Shown: positions 34,340 through 43,566, numbered from the stretch's first letter. The stretch is DNA of 63,279 nucleotides from Geodermatophilus ruber (GCF_900114385.1 NZ_FOSW01000021.1:1-63279), one strand, 5' to 3'. Numbers and translations are program-made. Notes: generated by a model from the sequence alone, not told the origin.

Positions 34340-36474
34340 CCCGGCACGCTCCGGTCGGCCGGGTCCTGCAACGCGGCCGGACGCCGGCCCGCGTCCTGCT
34401 CACCTGGGGGGCCTCCACCGCCGCGCTGGTCGCGCTCGACGCATGGCTGGCCGCCTTCTCCATGCCCGCGGCCTGGCAGCCCCCGGTGGCCGCCCTGCTG
34501 CTCGGCCTGCTCACCGCGGTGATCTGGCCGCTGGTCATGCGGGTGGCGCTGCCGATCGCCTTCTTCACCCTCGGGCTGGGCAGCTTCCTGCTGCTGGGCG
34601 CCGCGGTGCTCGGCCTGTCCTTCCTCATCCCCGGCGTGGTCATCGCCGACCTGGGCACCGCGCTGTGGGTGGCGCTCGGCATGGCGGCGGTGTCCGGCCT
34701 GGTGAGCAGCCTGCTGGCCATCGACGAGGACGAGCTGTTCTTCCGCCGTGCCCGCCGCCGGGCCCGCTCCGCCGCGAGCGAGGGTCCCCGCCCGCCCGGG
34801 GTGCTGTTCCTGCAGATCGATGCGCTGTCCTACGACACCGCCCGCCGCGCCGTCCGCGACGGCTCGATGCCCACCCTCGCCCGCTGGCTGCGCTCGGGCA
34901 GCCACGTGCTGACCTCCTGGCACACCGACTGGAGCTCGCAGACCGGCGCCGCGGTCAGCGGCATCCTGCACGGCTCCAACCACGACATCCCCGGGTTCCG
35001 CTGGTACGACAAGGACCAGAACCGGGTGGTGCGGGTGTCGCACCCGGGTGACGCAGCGGCCATCGAGCGGCGCATCTCCGACGGCCGCGGGCTGCTCGCG
35101 GGCGGCGGCGCCAGCCGCGGCAACCTGTTCACCGGCGACGCCGAGCACGTGAGCCTGACGATGAGCTCGCTGGCGCACGTGGTGCCCGCCCGCGCCCGCC
35201 GGGATCGCCGCCGCGACCGGGCCGGCTCGGGCTACTACGCCTACTTCGCCAACCCGGTGAACGCGCTGCGGACGATCGCCGTCTCCGCCGTCGACATCTA
35301 CCGCGAGCTGGTCGCCGCCGCCCGGGAGCGGCGCGACGACGTCCGGCCGCGGGTGCCCCGCGGCGGCATCTACCCGCTGGCCCGGCCGGGGACGACGGTC
35401 ATCTCCCGCGACGTCGTCGTCTTCGCGCTGCTCGAGGACATGCTCGCCGGCCGGCCGGTCGCCTACGCCGACTTCCTCGGCTACGACGAGGCCGCGCACC
35501 ACGCCGGGCTGGAGCGGGCCGACAGCCTCGCCGTGCTGCGCAGCATCGACCAGCAGATCGGCCGGCTGCACCGGGCCGCCCAGCTGGCGCCCCGGGAGTA
35601 CCACCTGGTGTGCCTCTCCGACCACGGGCAGACGCAGGGCGAGGCGTTCAGCCAGCGGTTCGGCGAGACGATCGAGGAGCTGGTCGGCCGGCTGTGCGGG
35701 ACCGCGGGCGAGCAGTCCTCGACCGGCCCGCGCGACAGCCGCCGGCTCACCGAGGGCTGGCAGGTGGGCGCCGCCCTCGCCGAGGGCGGCCCGATCGCCC
35801 GGGCGCTGCGGCAGCGGGTGGAGCGGGCCGACGGCGCGCCGCACGAGCACGAGCCGCAGGCCCGCGGGCAGGTGCCCGGGGTGGCCCCCGGCGTGGTCGT
35901 CACCGTCTCGGGCCACACCGCGATGGTGTCGTTCCCAGCCATCCCCGGCCGGGTCTCGCTGGAGGAGATCGAGGCGCACTGGCCGCACCTGCTGCCCGGC
36001 CTGGTCGACCACGACGGCGTCGGGTTCCTGCTGGTGCACTCGGAGGAGTACGGGCCGGTGGCGCTCGGCCGCGACGGGGTGCACCGGCTGGCCACCGGCG
36101 AGGTCTTCGGGACCGACCCGCTGGCCCCGTACGGGGAGCACGCGCCGGCGCTGGTGGCCCGGGTGTCGGGGTTCCCGCACTGCGCCGACGTCGTGATCAA
36201 CAGCCGGTACGACCCCGAGACCGACGAGGCCTCGGCGTTCGAACCGCACGTCGGCTCCCACGGCGGGCTCGGCGGCCCCCAGCAGCGCGGGTTCCTGCTG
36301 CACCCCCGGTCCTTCACCCCGCCCGGGGAGGTCGTCGGCGCCGAGCACCTGCACCGGGTGTTCCGGGGCTGGCTGACCGATCTGGGCCACCCCGAGCCGA
36401 CCGGGGACGGCGCCGCCGTGGGCCCGCAGAGCACGACGGCGCTGCGCTCGGTGGGGAGCGCTGCCGGCCGGTGA
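34336..36474 (+). CDS. Membrane-anchored type I phosphodiesterase (alkaline phosphatase fold)
   Basis: A 712-residue protein. Residues about 20-135 form four hydrophobic helices of the phage-holin-IV/DUF type. A nucleotide pyrophosphatase/phosphodiesterase domain follows: VLFLQIDALSYDT with the first metal-binding Asp, a possible nucleophile Thr in SSQTGAAVSG, YADFLGYDEAAHH, and LVCLSDHGQTQGEAF with the late Asp-His pair. The GSHGGLGGPQQ segment closes the active site. It probably hydrolyses a phosphate diester or phosphoglycolipid at the membrane. ATG 34336 overlaps the DedA stop. Confidence 0.8.
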   Translation: MTRHAPVGRVLQRGRTPARVLLTWGASTAALVALDAWLAAFSMPAAWQPPVAALLLGLLTAVIWPLVMRVALPIAFFTLGLGSFLLLGAAVLGLSFLIPGVVIADLGTALWVALGMAAVSGLVSSLLAIDEDELFFRRARRRARSAASEGPRPPGVLFLQIDALSYDTARRAVRDGSMPTLARWLRSGSHVLTSWHTDWSSQTGAAVSGILHGSNHDIPGFRWYDKDQNRVVRVSHPGDAAAIERRISDGRGLLAGGGASRGNLFTGDAEHVSLTMSSLAHVVPARARRDRRRDRAGSGYYAYFANPVNALRTIAVSAVDIYRELVAAARERRDDVRPRVPRGGIYPLARPGTTVISRDVVVFALLEDMLAGRPVAYADFLGYDEAAHHAGLERADSLAVLRSIDQQIGRLHRAAQLAPREYHLVCLSDHGQTQGEAFSQRFGETIEELVGRLCGTAGEQSSTGPRDSRRLTEGWQVGAALAEGGPIARALRQRVERADGAPHEHEPQARGQVPGVAPGVVVTVSGHTAMVSFPAIPGRVSLEEIEAHWPHLLPGLVDHDGVGFLLVHSEEYGPVALGRDGVHRLATGEVFGTDPLAPYGEHAPALVARVSGFPHCADVVINSRYDPETDEASAFEPHVGSHGGLGGPQQRGFLLHPRSFTPPGEVVGAEHLHRVFRGWLTDLGHPEPTGDGAAVGPQSTTALRSVGSAAGR

Positions 36475-36537
36475 CGAACAGGTGAACTCCGGCGCACTCC
36501 GTAGCGGCACGCCGGTCCGCTCCCGGAAGGTGGAGCG

Positions 36538-37515
36538 ATGAGGCCCGACGCGCGCGCGTGGTTCGACCAGCACACGACCGCGGCGCCGTCGCTGGAACGG
36601 CTGGACCTCGGGCGGCTGCTGCGCGCCAAGCGCCGCGGGCGGCACCGGATCAGCGTGGTCCTGCCGGCGCGGGACGAGCAGGCGACGGTCGGGGCGCTGG
36701 TGGCCGACCTGCGCGCGCGCTGGGTGCTCGACGTGCCCCTGGTCGACGAGCTGCTGGTGATGGACTCGGACTCCACCGATCGCACCGCGCAGGTGGCCCG
36801 GGCGGCCGGCGCCGAGGTGGTGGCCACCGCGGACGTCCTGCCCGCGCACGGCAGCCGCCCCGGCAAGGGCGAGGCGCTGTGGAAGTCGCTGGCCGCCACG
36901 TCCGGCGACCTCGTGGTGTTCCTGGACGCCGACCTGCTCGGCAACGTCGGCCACTACGTCCCCGGCCTGCTGGCGCCGCTGCTCACCGATCCGCAGATCG
37001 ACTACGTGAAGGGCTGCTACACGCGGCCGCTGGAGGTCGACGGCGAGATCCGGCCGGCCGGCGGCGGGCGGGTCACCGAGCTGACCGCCCGCCCTCTGCT
37101 CAACGCGCTGTGGCCGGAGCTCGCCGGCTTCGTGCAGCCGCTCGGCGGGGAGTACGCCGGGCGCCGGTCGGTGCTGGAGCAGGTGCCGTTCGTCTCCGGG
37201 TACGGGGTGGAAATCGGACTGCTCATCGACCTGCTGTGCGTGACCGGGCTGGCCGGGCTGGCGCAGGTCGACCTCGGCGTCCGCCGGCACACCTCGCAGA
37301 GCGAGCAGGCGCTCGGGCGCATGGCCGGCCAGGTGGTCTCCACCGTGCTCTCCCGGGCGGGGGCCGGGCACGCCGGGGCGGCCGGGCTGCTCACCCAGTT
37401 CGCCCACGACGGCGCCGCGTTCGTCCCGCACAGCACGCCGGTGGCCGTGGACGAGCGCCCACCGATGCGCACCGTGCCCGAGTACCGGGCGCTGCGCGCG
37501 GAGGGCGTGGGCTGA
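36538..37515 (+). CDS. gpgS: Glucosyl-3-phosphoglycerate synthase (first of two)
   Basis: A 325-residue GT81 enzyme that transfers glucose from a nucleotide sugar to 3-phosphoglycerate, the first step to glucosylglycerate and methylglucose lipopolysaccharides. Landmarks are VVLPARDEQATVG, MDSDSTDRT, GKGEALWKSL, the metal-binding FLDADL, GGGRVTELTARPLLN and EYAGRRSVLEQVPFVSGYGVEIGLL. GGAAGGTGG precedes ATG 36538. A close paralogue follows 110 bases later in the same direction. Confidence 0.9.
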   Translation: MRPDARAWFDQHTTAAPSLERLDLGRLLRAKRRGRHRISVVLPARDEQATVGALVADLRARWVLDVPLVDELLVMDSDSTDRTAQVARAAGAEVVATADVLPAHGSRPGKGEALWKSLAATSGDLVVFLDADLLGNVGHYVPGLLAPLLTDPQIDYVKGCYTRPLEVDGEIRPAGGGRVTELTARPLLNALWPELAGFVQPLGGEYAGRRSVLEQVPFVSGYGVEIGLLIDLLCVTGLAGLAQVDLGVRRHTSQSEQALGRMAGQVVSTVLSRAGAGHAGAAGLLTQFAHDGAAFVPHSTPVAVDERPPMRTVPEYRALRAEGVG

Positions 37516-37625
37516 TCGATCGCGGCGCGGCCGAACCGGGCGGAATCGGTGATCTTCGGGCATCCTGACCCGACGGGGGGTCCGTGCCGACAACGGTGTC
37601 GGCACCTGACCTGAGGGAGCCCACC

Positions 37626-38588
37626 GTGCGCCCTGACGTCCGCGACTGGCTCCACCAGCGCACCTTCTCCGCCGACTCGTGGTATGCGAGCGAGCTGCTC
37701 GCCGCGAAGGCCGAGCGCAACGCCACGGTCAGCGTCGTCCTGCCTGCGCTGGACGAGGAGCGCACCGTGGGCACGATCGTCTCGACCATCCGCGAGCGGC
37801 TCGTCGAGCGGTGCCCGCTGGTCGACGAGCTGGTGGTCATCGACAGCGGGTCCGTCGACCGCACGGCCGAGGTGGCCACCGCGGCCGGCGCCCGCGTGGT
37901 CCACGTCGACACCGTGCTGCCCGGCCACGGCTGCCGCCCCGGCAAGGGCGAGGCCCTGTGGAAGTCGCTGCACGTCACGACGGGGGAGCTCGTCGTCTTC
38001 CTCGACTCCGACCTGATCCGCTTCGACCACCGCTTCGTCATCGGCCTGCTCGGCCCGCTGCTCACCGACTCCACGATCGGCTACGTCAAGGCGCTCTACG
38101 ACCGGCCGCTGAGCACGACGGAGGGGATCGTGCCCTCCGGTGGCGGCCGGGTCACCGAGCTGGTCGCCCGGCCGCTGCTCAACGCCTTCTGGCCCCAGCT
38201 GGCCGGGTTCGTGCAACCGCTGTCGGGGGAGTACGCCGGCCGCCGGACGCTGCTGGAGGAGGTGCCGTTCGTCTCCGGCTACGGCGTGGAGTTCGGGCTG
38301 CTGGTCGACCTGCTGCGGCGGGCCGGGCTCAACGCCCTCGCCCAGGTGGACCTCGGCGTCCGCCGGCACAGCCACCAGAACGACGCCGCCCTGGGCCGGA
38401 TGGCCGGGCAGATCCTGCAGACCGCCCTCGCCCGGCGGCCGGGGGCCGGCCGCCCGGAGGGCGAACTGCTGCAGTTCCTGCGCACCGGCGACGGTCTGGA
38501 GGCGGTCAGCTGGGACGTCACGGTCGTCGAACGGCCACCGATGCGCACCCTCCGTGACGCCGAGGCCCGCGCGTGGCGGCAGGCATGA
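37626..38588 (+). CDS. gpgS: Glucosyl-3-phosphoglycerate synthase (second copy)
   Basis: A 320-residue paralogue of the preceding gene with the same blocks: VVLPALDEERTVG, DSGSVDRTAE, GKGEALWKSL, FLDSDL, GGGRVTELVARPLLN, VPFVSGYGVEFGLL and the terminal RPPMRT. GTG 37626 (VRPDVRDW) is preferred because it aligns with MRPDARAW at the start of copy one and has GGGAG six bases upstream; GTG 37584 would add 14 residues. The glycosyltransferase at 38585 begins in an ATGA overlap. Whether the two copies differ in substrate cannot be told from the motifs. Confidence 0.88.
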   Translation: MRPDVRDWLHQRTFSADSWYASELLAAKAERNATVSVVLPALDEERTVGTIVSTIRERLVERCPLVDELVVIDSGSVDRTAEVATAAGARVVHVDTVLPGHGCRPGKGEALWKSLHVTTGELVVFLDSDLIRFDHRFVIGLLGPLLTDSTIGYVKALYDRPLSTTEGIVPSGGGRVTELVARPLLNAFWPQLAGFVQPLSGEYAGRRTLLEEVPFVSGYGVEFGLLVDLLRRAGLNALAQVDLGVRRHSHQNDAALGRMAGQILQTALARRPGAGRPEGELLQFLRTGDGLEAVSWDVTVVERPPMRTLRDAEARAWRQA

Positions 38589-39802
38589 AGATCCTGATGG
38601 ACGCCGGCCCGTGGCTGCCGGTGCCACCTCCGGGCTACGGGGGCCTGGAGAACGTCGTCGCCACGCTCACCACCGAGCTGCGCGCCCGCGGGCACAGCGT
38701 CGTCCTCGCGTCGGTGGGGGAATCCACGCTGCCGGTCGACGGGCTGGTGAGCGCCTTCCCCACCGGCCAGTTCGGGCAGCTCGGCGGCCCGTACCCGACG
38801 GTGGTGGGGACGGCGCACGCCCACGAGCAGGTGGTGCTCGCCACGCTCGCCGAGCACGCGCAGGCCGGTGAGCCCTTCGACCTGGTGCACACCCACGTCG
38901 AGGTGGTCGGCCCGGCCCTGCTCGCCACGCTGGGCGACGCCGGCCCCCCGGCGCTGGCGACCCTGCACTGGGACGCGCAGCGCAACGCCGCGTTCTGGGC
39001 GACCTTCGACGGCGCCGGCCGGGTGTTCTTCGCCGGCGTCTCCGACTCCCAGGTGGCCCGGGCGCCGGAACGGCTGCGTGAGCAGGTCATCGGCGTCGTC
39101 CCCCTCGCGGTGCCCACCGACGACGACCGGCCGCCGGTGCCGCGGGAGGAGCGGGCGGACTCGGTGCTGATGCTGGCGCGGCTGTGCGAGTTCAAGGGCG
39201 TGGACACCGCGCTGCGGGCCTGCCAGGAGGCCGGGGTGCCGCTGGTGCTGGCCGGTCCGGTCGGCGGCCTGCCCGACCGCAACGCGCTGGCCGCCGCGCT
39301 GGCCGTGCCGGGTCACCCCGCGCGCTCGCACCCCGACGTCGCCTGGTTCCTCGAGCACGTCGACCCGCATCTGGACGGCGTACAGGCCCGGTGGATCGGC
39401 AGCGTGGGCGGCGCGGCGAAGGCCGACCTGCTCCGCTGCTCGCGGGCGGTGCTCTTCCCGATCCGCTGGGAGGAGCCCGGCGGCACCGCGGTCTGCGAGG
39501 CGCTGGCCGCCGGCACCCCGGTGGTGGCGATGGCCCGCGGCTGCCTGCCCACGCTGGTCGACGACGGCCGCACCGGGTTCCTCACCACCGACGAGGCCGG
39601 GTTCGCCGCCGCGCTGCGCCGCCTCGACGAGATCGACCCGGCCGCCTGCGCCGCCGACGCCCGGCGTCGCTTCGCCCCCGCGGTGATGGCCGCCGGGTAC
39701 GAGCGGCTCTACGAGCAGGTGCTCCGGCGGGCAGTCCGCAGGCGGGTCACGGTGCCGGCACCGCGAACACGGTCGACAGGGCCCGACGTCGCCGCGCGCT
39801 GA
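38585..39802 (+). CDS. Family 4 glycosyltransferase
   Basis: A 405-residue GT4 enzyme. The N-terminal part has PPPGYGGLENVVATLT, the typical donor/acceptor loop. The C-terminal part has LMLARLCEFKGVDTALRA, and PIRWEEPGGTAVCEALAAGTPVVA with the EPGG/E-x7-E nucleotide-sugar motif. It follows gpgS with an ATGA overlap, so a role in extending glucosylglycerate or a related glycoside is likely (inference). The last 56 bases overlap the convergent alcohol dehydrogenase gene; the final 25 residues are basic and poorly conserved in appearance. Confidence 0.85.
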   Translation: MKILMDAGPWLPVPPPGYGGLENVVATLTTELRARGHSVVLASVGESTLPVDGLVSAFPTGQFGQLGGPYPTVVGTAHAHEQVVLATLAEHAQAGEPFDLVHTHVEVVGPALLATLGDAGPPALATLHWDAQRNAAFWATFDGAGRVFFAGVSDSQVARAPERLREQVIGVVPLAVPTDDDRPPVPREERADSVLMLARLCEFKGVDTALRACQEAGVPLVLAGPVGGLPDRNALAAALAVPGHPARSHPDVAWFLEHVDPHLDGVQARWIGSVGGAAKADLLRCSRAVLFPIRWEEPGGTAVCEALAAGTPVVAMARGCLPTLVDDGRTGFLTTDEAGFAAALRRLDEIDPAACAADARRRFAPAVMAAGYERLYEQVLRRAVRRRVTVPAPRTRSTGPDVAAR

Positions 39803-40835
39803 GCTCGGCGAACACCGTCGGTGCGTCGGCGAAGGGGACGACGTCGGTGAGCAGGTGCGCGCGGAGGGCGTCGCCCTCGGCGGCCAGCAGCTCGAGGGTG
39901 GCCGCCGACAGCCGGCGGCGGTCCCACGTCCCCGCCAGGCCGCGCGGCACCCGGCCGATCTGCGCGCACCGGATGCCCAGGCCGTTGTGGTGGAACTCCT
40001 CGCCCAGGTGCACGCCGGCCGCTCCGCCGGTGTAGTAGGCCAGGTCCACCACGGTGCCCTGCGGCCGCAGCACGCGCAGCGCGGTGGCCAGCGCCGCGTC
40101 CTGCCCGCGGCACTGGAAGACGATGTCGGCGCCGTGGTCGGCCGGCCCGTGTCGCCAGCGCAGCTTCAACTCGGCGGCGAGGTCGGGGGTGTCCTCGACG
40201 GCGCCGAGCCCGAGCCGCGCCGCGGCCGCCAGGCGTTCGGCGGTCGCGTCGACCACCACGACCTCGGCCGCCCCGTGCCGGCGGGCGAGCAGGCCGACGA
40301 GCAGCCCGATCGCCCCGGCGCCGGTGACCACGACCAGCCGGCCGCGGACGCCGGCGTCCAGGGTGCTCCCGCCGGCCTCGGCCGCGGCGTGCAACAGCCC
40401 GTTGGCGCAGATGGGGCCCAGGTGGGCGACGTAGACGCCGAGGACCGGGTCCAGCTCGTCGGGCAGCGGGACGACGTGCTCGGTGCGCGGGTCGCCGTGG
40501 TGGACGGTGGTGTGCCCGTAGGCCATCGCCACCAGCGCGCCCTCGGGGACCGCCGGCGTCCGGCTGCCGGTGACCCGGGCGACCTCCATGTAGCCCAGCC
40601 GCTCGACCGGGAAGTGCGCCGCCGGGCGGCCGGGGTCGAACAGGCCCAGCTCGGCGTCCCAGCCGGCGGCGAACCAGGGGCTGGTGCCGCGGTACCAGGT
40701 CAGCTCCGTGCCGGCCGAGAGCCCGGTGAACAGCGTCGCGGCGCGGAAACGCCCCTCGGCCAGGGCCGGCTCCTCGGTCTCGACGACGTCCAGCTCACCG
40801 GGGCGGGGCACCACCAGCGTGCGGACCGTGCTCAT
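39747..40835 (-). CDS. Medium-chain dehydrogenase (zinc-type alcohol dehydrogenase-like)
   Basis: A 362-residue MDR-fold oxidoreductase. The N-terminal GroES-like half contains ATLFTGLSAGTELTWYRG. The Rossmann half contains VVTGAGAIGLLVGLLARRHGA and VVVDATAERLAAA. It lacks the usual GHE and four-cysteine zinc lobe, so it belongs to a zinc-poor branch, close to enzymes acting on sugars or inositol. ATG 40835 shares one base with the stop of the upstream Gfo/Idh/MocA gene, so the two form a pair acting on one pathway, probably sugar or cyclitol oxidation. The 3' end overlaps the convergent glycosyltransferase. Confidence 0.8.
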   Translation of the reverse strand: MSTVRTLVVPRPGELDVVETEEPALAEGRFRAATLFTGLSAGTELTWYRGTSPWFAAGWDAELGLFDPGRPAAHFPVERLGYMEVARVTGSRTPAVPEGALVAMAYGHTTVHHGDPRTEHVVPLPDELDPVLGVYVAHLGPICANGLLHAAAEAGGSTLDAGVRGRLVVVTGAGAIGLLVGLLARRHGAAEVVVVDATAERLAAAARLGLGAVEDTPDLAAELKLRWRHGPADHGADIVFQCRGQDAALATALRVLRPQGTVVDLAYYTGGAAGVHLGEEFHHNGLGIRCAQIGRVPRGLAGTWDRRRLSAATLELLAAEGDALRAHLLTDVVPFADAPTVFAELSARRRRALSTVFAVPAP

Positions 40836-41797
40836 CACGCGCCGCCGTCCGGCCGGACGGCGGCGCCGGTGCGCACCGCCTCCGCGATCGCCACCGCGAG
40901 CCGGTGGGTGCGCGCCGCCTCGGCGTAGTCGACCAGCGCCTCGGGCGGGGCGGCACCGGCCAGCACGTCGACGAACGCCCGGTCGACGGCGGTGCGGGCG
41001 TGCACCGCGGGCGTGCGGCGCTCGGTGCCCCCGGCCGTGGTCACGGTCAGCTCCGTCTCGGTCAGCTCCAGGGCCACGCCCGTGCAGACGACCCCCACGC
41101 CGGCGCGGACCTTTGCGGCTGGGAGGCAGGCGGCGGTGACCGTCCCGACCGCGCCGGACTCGAAGGTGAGCAGCGCGGCGGTGGCGTCGTCGACGTCCCG
41201 CCCGGCCGCGCTCGAGGGGGCGGCCAGCGCCCGGACCTCGACCACCTCGCCGGCGAGCAGCCGGGCCAGGTCGAGCACGTGCGTCACCTGCTCCACCACC
41301 TGGCCACCGGAGCGCGCGCGGTCGGACCACCACGCCGGGGGCGGCACCTTGTCCAGCCAGGTGACGTCCACCAGCCGGGGCGGGCGGTCGGCACAGAGGG
41401 CGCGGGCCGCGGCGACGGTGTCCAGGTGCCGCCAGTGGTAGCCGGTCGCGGTGGGCAGCCCGGCCGCGGCCACGGCACCGGCCACCTCCTCGACCGGCGC
41501 CGGCCCGGTGGCCAGCGGCTTCTCCACGAAGAACGGCACCCCGGCACGCACGGCGGCCAGCTCCAGCTCGCCGTGCGCGAAGGGCGGCACGCAGAGCCAG
41601 ACACCGTCGGGCGCCTGCGCCAGCAGCCGGTCGACGCCGTCCACGACCGGGATGCCGAGCTCCACGGCCAGCGCGTCGGCGGCGCCGGGGACCGCGTCGG
41701 TGATCCCGACCAGCTCCACGTCGGGGAAGCCCGCCAGCGTCCGCCCGTGCCGCGCGCCCACCCCACCGGCGCCCACGAGCCCGACCCGGACGGTCAT
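40835..41797 (-). CDS. Gfo/Idh/MocA-family oxidoreductase
   Basis: A 320-residue NAD(P)-dependent dehydrogenase with GLVGAGGVGARHGRTL at the N-terminus, CVPPFAHGEL, the EKP motif in FFVEKPLATG, and a C-terminal domain containing GGQVVEQVTHVLDLAR. ATG 41797 starts exactly at the Rossmann strand (MTVRVGLVG); the frame extends to 41953 but adds only low-complexity sequence. It is coupled to the dehydrogenase gene downstream by a one-base overlap. The substrate is probably a sugar or cyclitol. Confidence 0.85.
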   Translation of the reverse strand: MTVRVGLVGAGGVGARHGRTLAGFPDVELVGITDAVPGAADALAVELGIPVVDGVDRLLAQAPDGVWLCVPPFAHGELELAAVRAGVPFFVEKPLATGPAPVEEVAGAVAAAGLPTATGYHWRHLDTVAAARALCADRPPRLVDVTWLDKVPPPAWWSDRARSGGQVVEQVTHVLDLARLLAGEVVEVRALAAPSSAAGRDVDDATAALLTFESGAVGTVTAACLPAAKVRAGVGVVCTGVALELTETELTVTTAGGTERRTPAVHARTAVDRAFVDVLAGAAPPEALVDYAEAARTHRLAVAIAEAVRTGAAVRPDGGA

Positions 41798-42131
41798 GAC
41801 GGCGGCCTGCGTGGGACGCCGACTGCTGCGCGCATGCCGAGCATCTGCCCAGGCCACGGCCGAGGAAACCAGCGACCGCTCCGGCCCCGGCCGCGCGGAC
41901 CCGCGCGTTCCGCCGCGCTCCGGCACGATCGGCTCATGTCGCAGTCCGCCCACCCCGTTGCCGGTGGCCCGGCAGGCCAGGATCGCCGACGTCGCCCCCT
42001 ACCTCGACGTGGTCGACCTGACCGCGCTGGTCAGACGCGGACCCGCGCCGCGGCGGAGGACTGGCCGGCCGGAGCACCGAACCGCCCGGGACCCGTCGAT
42101 GATCATTACGCACCGGAGTTAGACTGATACT
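41798..42131. other. 334-bp divergent intergenic region
   Basis: This lies between the leftward oxidoreductase pair and a rightward TetR gene. A short frame near 41964-42060 reads ARQARIADVAPYLDVVDL and looks coding-like but has no start or partner, so it may be a gene remnant. The right end holds an ATGATCAT palindrome (42099-42106) and the TetR promoter. Confidence 0.4.
42120..42125 (+). promoter_or_regulatory. Candidate -10 box of a leaderless TetR transcript
   Basis: TAGACT at 42120-42125 lies six bases before GTG 42132, and no Shine-Dalgarno sequence is present. This spacing fits transcription starting at the first codon, as is common in actinobacteria. Confidence 0.4.
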
Positions 42132-42839
42132 GTGGGTGAGCTCAGTGACCGGCGGGCCCGGAAGAAGGCGCAGACCCGCGAGCTGATCCGCCGGACTGCC
42201 CAGGACCTGTTCGCCGAGCGCGGCTTCGAGGCGGTCACCATCGCCGACGTCGCGGCCGCCGCCGACGTGGCCGTGCAGACCGTCTTCAACCACTTCGCCA
42301 CGAAGGAAGACCTCTTCTTCGACGGCCGGACGCCATGGGTCGAGGGCGCCGCGGCGGCGGTGCGCACCCGGCCGCCCGCCGTCCCGCCGCTGACCGCGCT
42401 GCGGGGATACCTGGTCGAGTTGGTCGCCGGCCAGGTCGGCGCGGACGGCGATCCCGAGCAGCGGTGCTACCTCGCCACCATAGGCGCCTCGCCGGCGCTG
42501 CTCGCCCGGGAGCGGGAGCTCGTGCACGAGGCGGAGTGCCGGCTGGCCGAGGCGCTGGCCCAGGCGTGGTCCGCCGACGCAGCCCCGGTCGACGCGGGTC
42601 CCGCGTCGACCGACCCGGCCACCGCGGCAGCGCTCACCGCCGCCACGTGGCTGGCGGTGCCCCGGGTCCTCCTGACCGGCCGGCGCACGGAGGCCGCGAA
42701 CGACACCGACGACGCCGCGATCGTGCCGCTGACCGAGATGATGCTGATCCAGCTGGAACAGGGGCTGCGCCCGCTGCACGGTGCGCCGCCCCGGTCGCCC
42801 GACGCCGGCTCCCCCCGGGGGGTGCGGCAGGCCGGCTGA
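42132..42839 (+). CDS. TetR-family transcriptional regulator
   Basis: A 235-residue regulator. The N-terminal helix-turn-helix reads TRELIRRTAQDLFAERGFEAVTIADVAAAADVAVQTVFNHFATKEDLF, the canonical TetR pattern (about residues 14-62). The C-terminal ligand domain is Ala/Pro-rich and not recognisable. GTG 42132 appears leaderless. It may control itself and the divergent oxidoreductase pair (inference). Confidence 0.85.
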   Translation: MGELSDRRARKKAQTRELIRRTAQDLFAERGFEAVTIADVAAAADVAVQTVFNHFATKEDLFFDGRTPWVEGAAAAVRTRPPAVPPLTALRGYLVELVAGQVGADGDPEQRCYLATIGASPALLARERELVHEAECRLAEALAQAWSADAAPVDAGPASTDPATAAALTAATWLAVPRVLLTGRRTEAANDTDDAAIVPLTEMMLIQLEQGLRPLHGAPPRSPDAGSPRGVRQAG

Positions 42840-42850
42840 CCGGCCCCGCC

Positions 42851-43444
42851 TCAGGCCGCGGCCGTCTCCCGCGCCGGCTGCACGACGGGGACGAGCACGT
42901 CGTCGATCAGCCGATCCAGCTGCTCGGCCGAGAGCACGCCGGCGGGCGAGGTGAAGCGCCGCCACCAGAAGGCCTCCAGCACCGAGGCCAGCAGTGCCAG
43001 GCGCTCCTCGGCGACGACCTCCCCGCGCGCGGCCGCCCGCTCCCCCAGCTCCGCGACCGCCGCGGCCAGCGGGCGGACGAGCGCCTCGTCCAGCCCGGCC
43101 TGCAGGTCCTCGTCGTTGCGGGCGGCGCCGACCAGGCTCGCCGCGGCCCGCTCCTCCCGGTTCAGCGGCCGCCGCCAGCGCTCGACGAGCGCGGCGAGGT
43201 CGTCCCGCAGGGAGCCGGTGTCCGACGGGACGGTGACGAGGGTGAACCGGCGGATCGCGTGCCGGGCCATGGCGGCCATCGTGGGCCAGCGGCGGTAGAT
43301 GCCGGCCTTGCCCGCGTGCGCCCGGGCCGCGACGCGATCGCTGTTGAGCTTGCCCCAGCCCTCCTCAGCGAGGATGTCCACGGCGACGGCCAGGAGCTGC
43401 TCCGACAGTTCGGCGCTCAGCGGGCGCCCCGGGGTGCCGGTCAC
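42851..43444 (-). CDS. TetR-family transcriptional regulator
   Basis: A 197-residue TetR/AcrR-type regulator with an N-terminal DNA-binding region (AVDILAEEGWGKLNSDRVAARAHAGKAGIYRRWPTMAAM, about residues 20-58) and a C-terminal domain like those following the YRRWP motif. GTG 43444 is the first start. It converges with the other TetR gene (11-base gap). Two inverted repeats upstream (43491-43511 and 43525-43545) are candidate operators for autoregulation. Confidence 0.85.
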   Translation of the reverse strand: MTGTPGRPLSAELSEQLLAVAVDILAEEGWGKLNSDRVAARAHAGKAGIYRRWPTMAAMARHAIRRFTLVTVPSDTGSLRDDLAALVERWRRPLNREERAAASLVGAARNDEDLQAGLDEALVRPLAAAVAELGERAAARGEVVAEERLALLASVLEAFWWRRFTSPAGVLSAEQLDRLIDDVLVPVVQPARETAAA

Positions 43445-43490
43445 GCCGCGGCCCCCTCACGACTGGTCATCACCGCGTCATCGTGGACGT

Positions 43491-43511
43491 TCATTGGAGT
43501 CACCACAATGA
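43491..43511. promoter_or_regulatory. Inverted repeat, candidate TetR operator
   Basis: TCATTG (43491-43496) and CAATGA (43506-43511) flank nine bases, 47 bases upstream of the TetR start at 43444. Size and position suit a TetR dimer site. Confidence 0.4.
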
Positions 43512-43524
43512 CCGCGGCGAACTT

Positions 43525-43545
43525 TTTCTTGCAACCGTCAAGAAA
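43525..43545. promoter_or_regulatory. Second inverted repeat upstream of the TetR gene
   Basis: TTTCTTG (43525-43531) and CAAGAAA (43539-43545) flank seven bases in a locally A/T-rich stretch. It could be an operator, or a terminator for the leftward gene ending at 43567. Confidence 0.35.
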
Positions 43546-43566
43546 CGGGCCATGGGCGGCGCGAGA

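Noticed and set aside
34165..37605. Long leftward open frame of 1146 codons
   Set aside because: It is antisense to the phosphodiesterase and gpgS genes, which have clear motifs and start signals.
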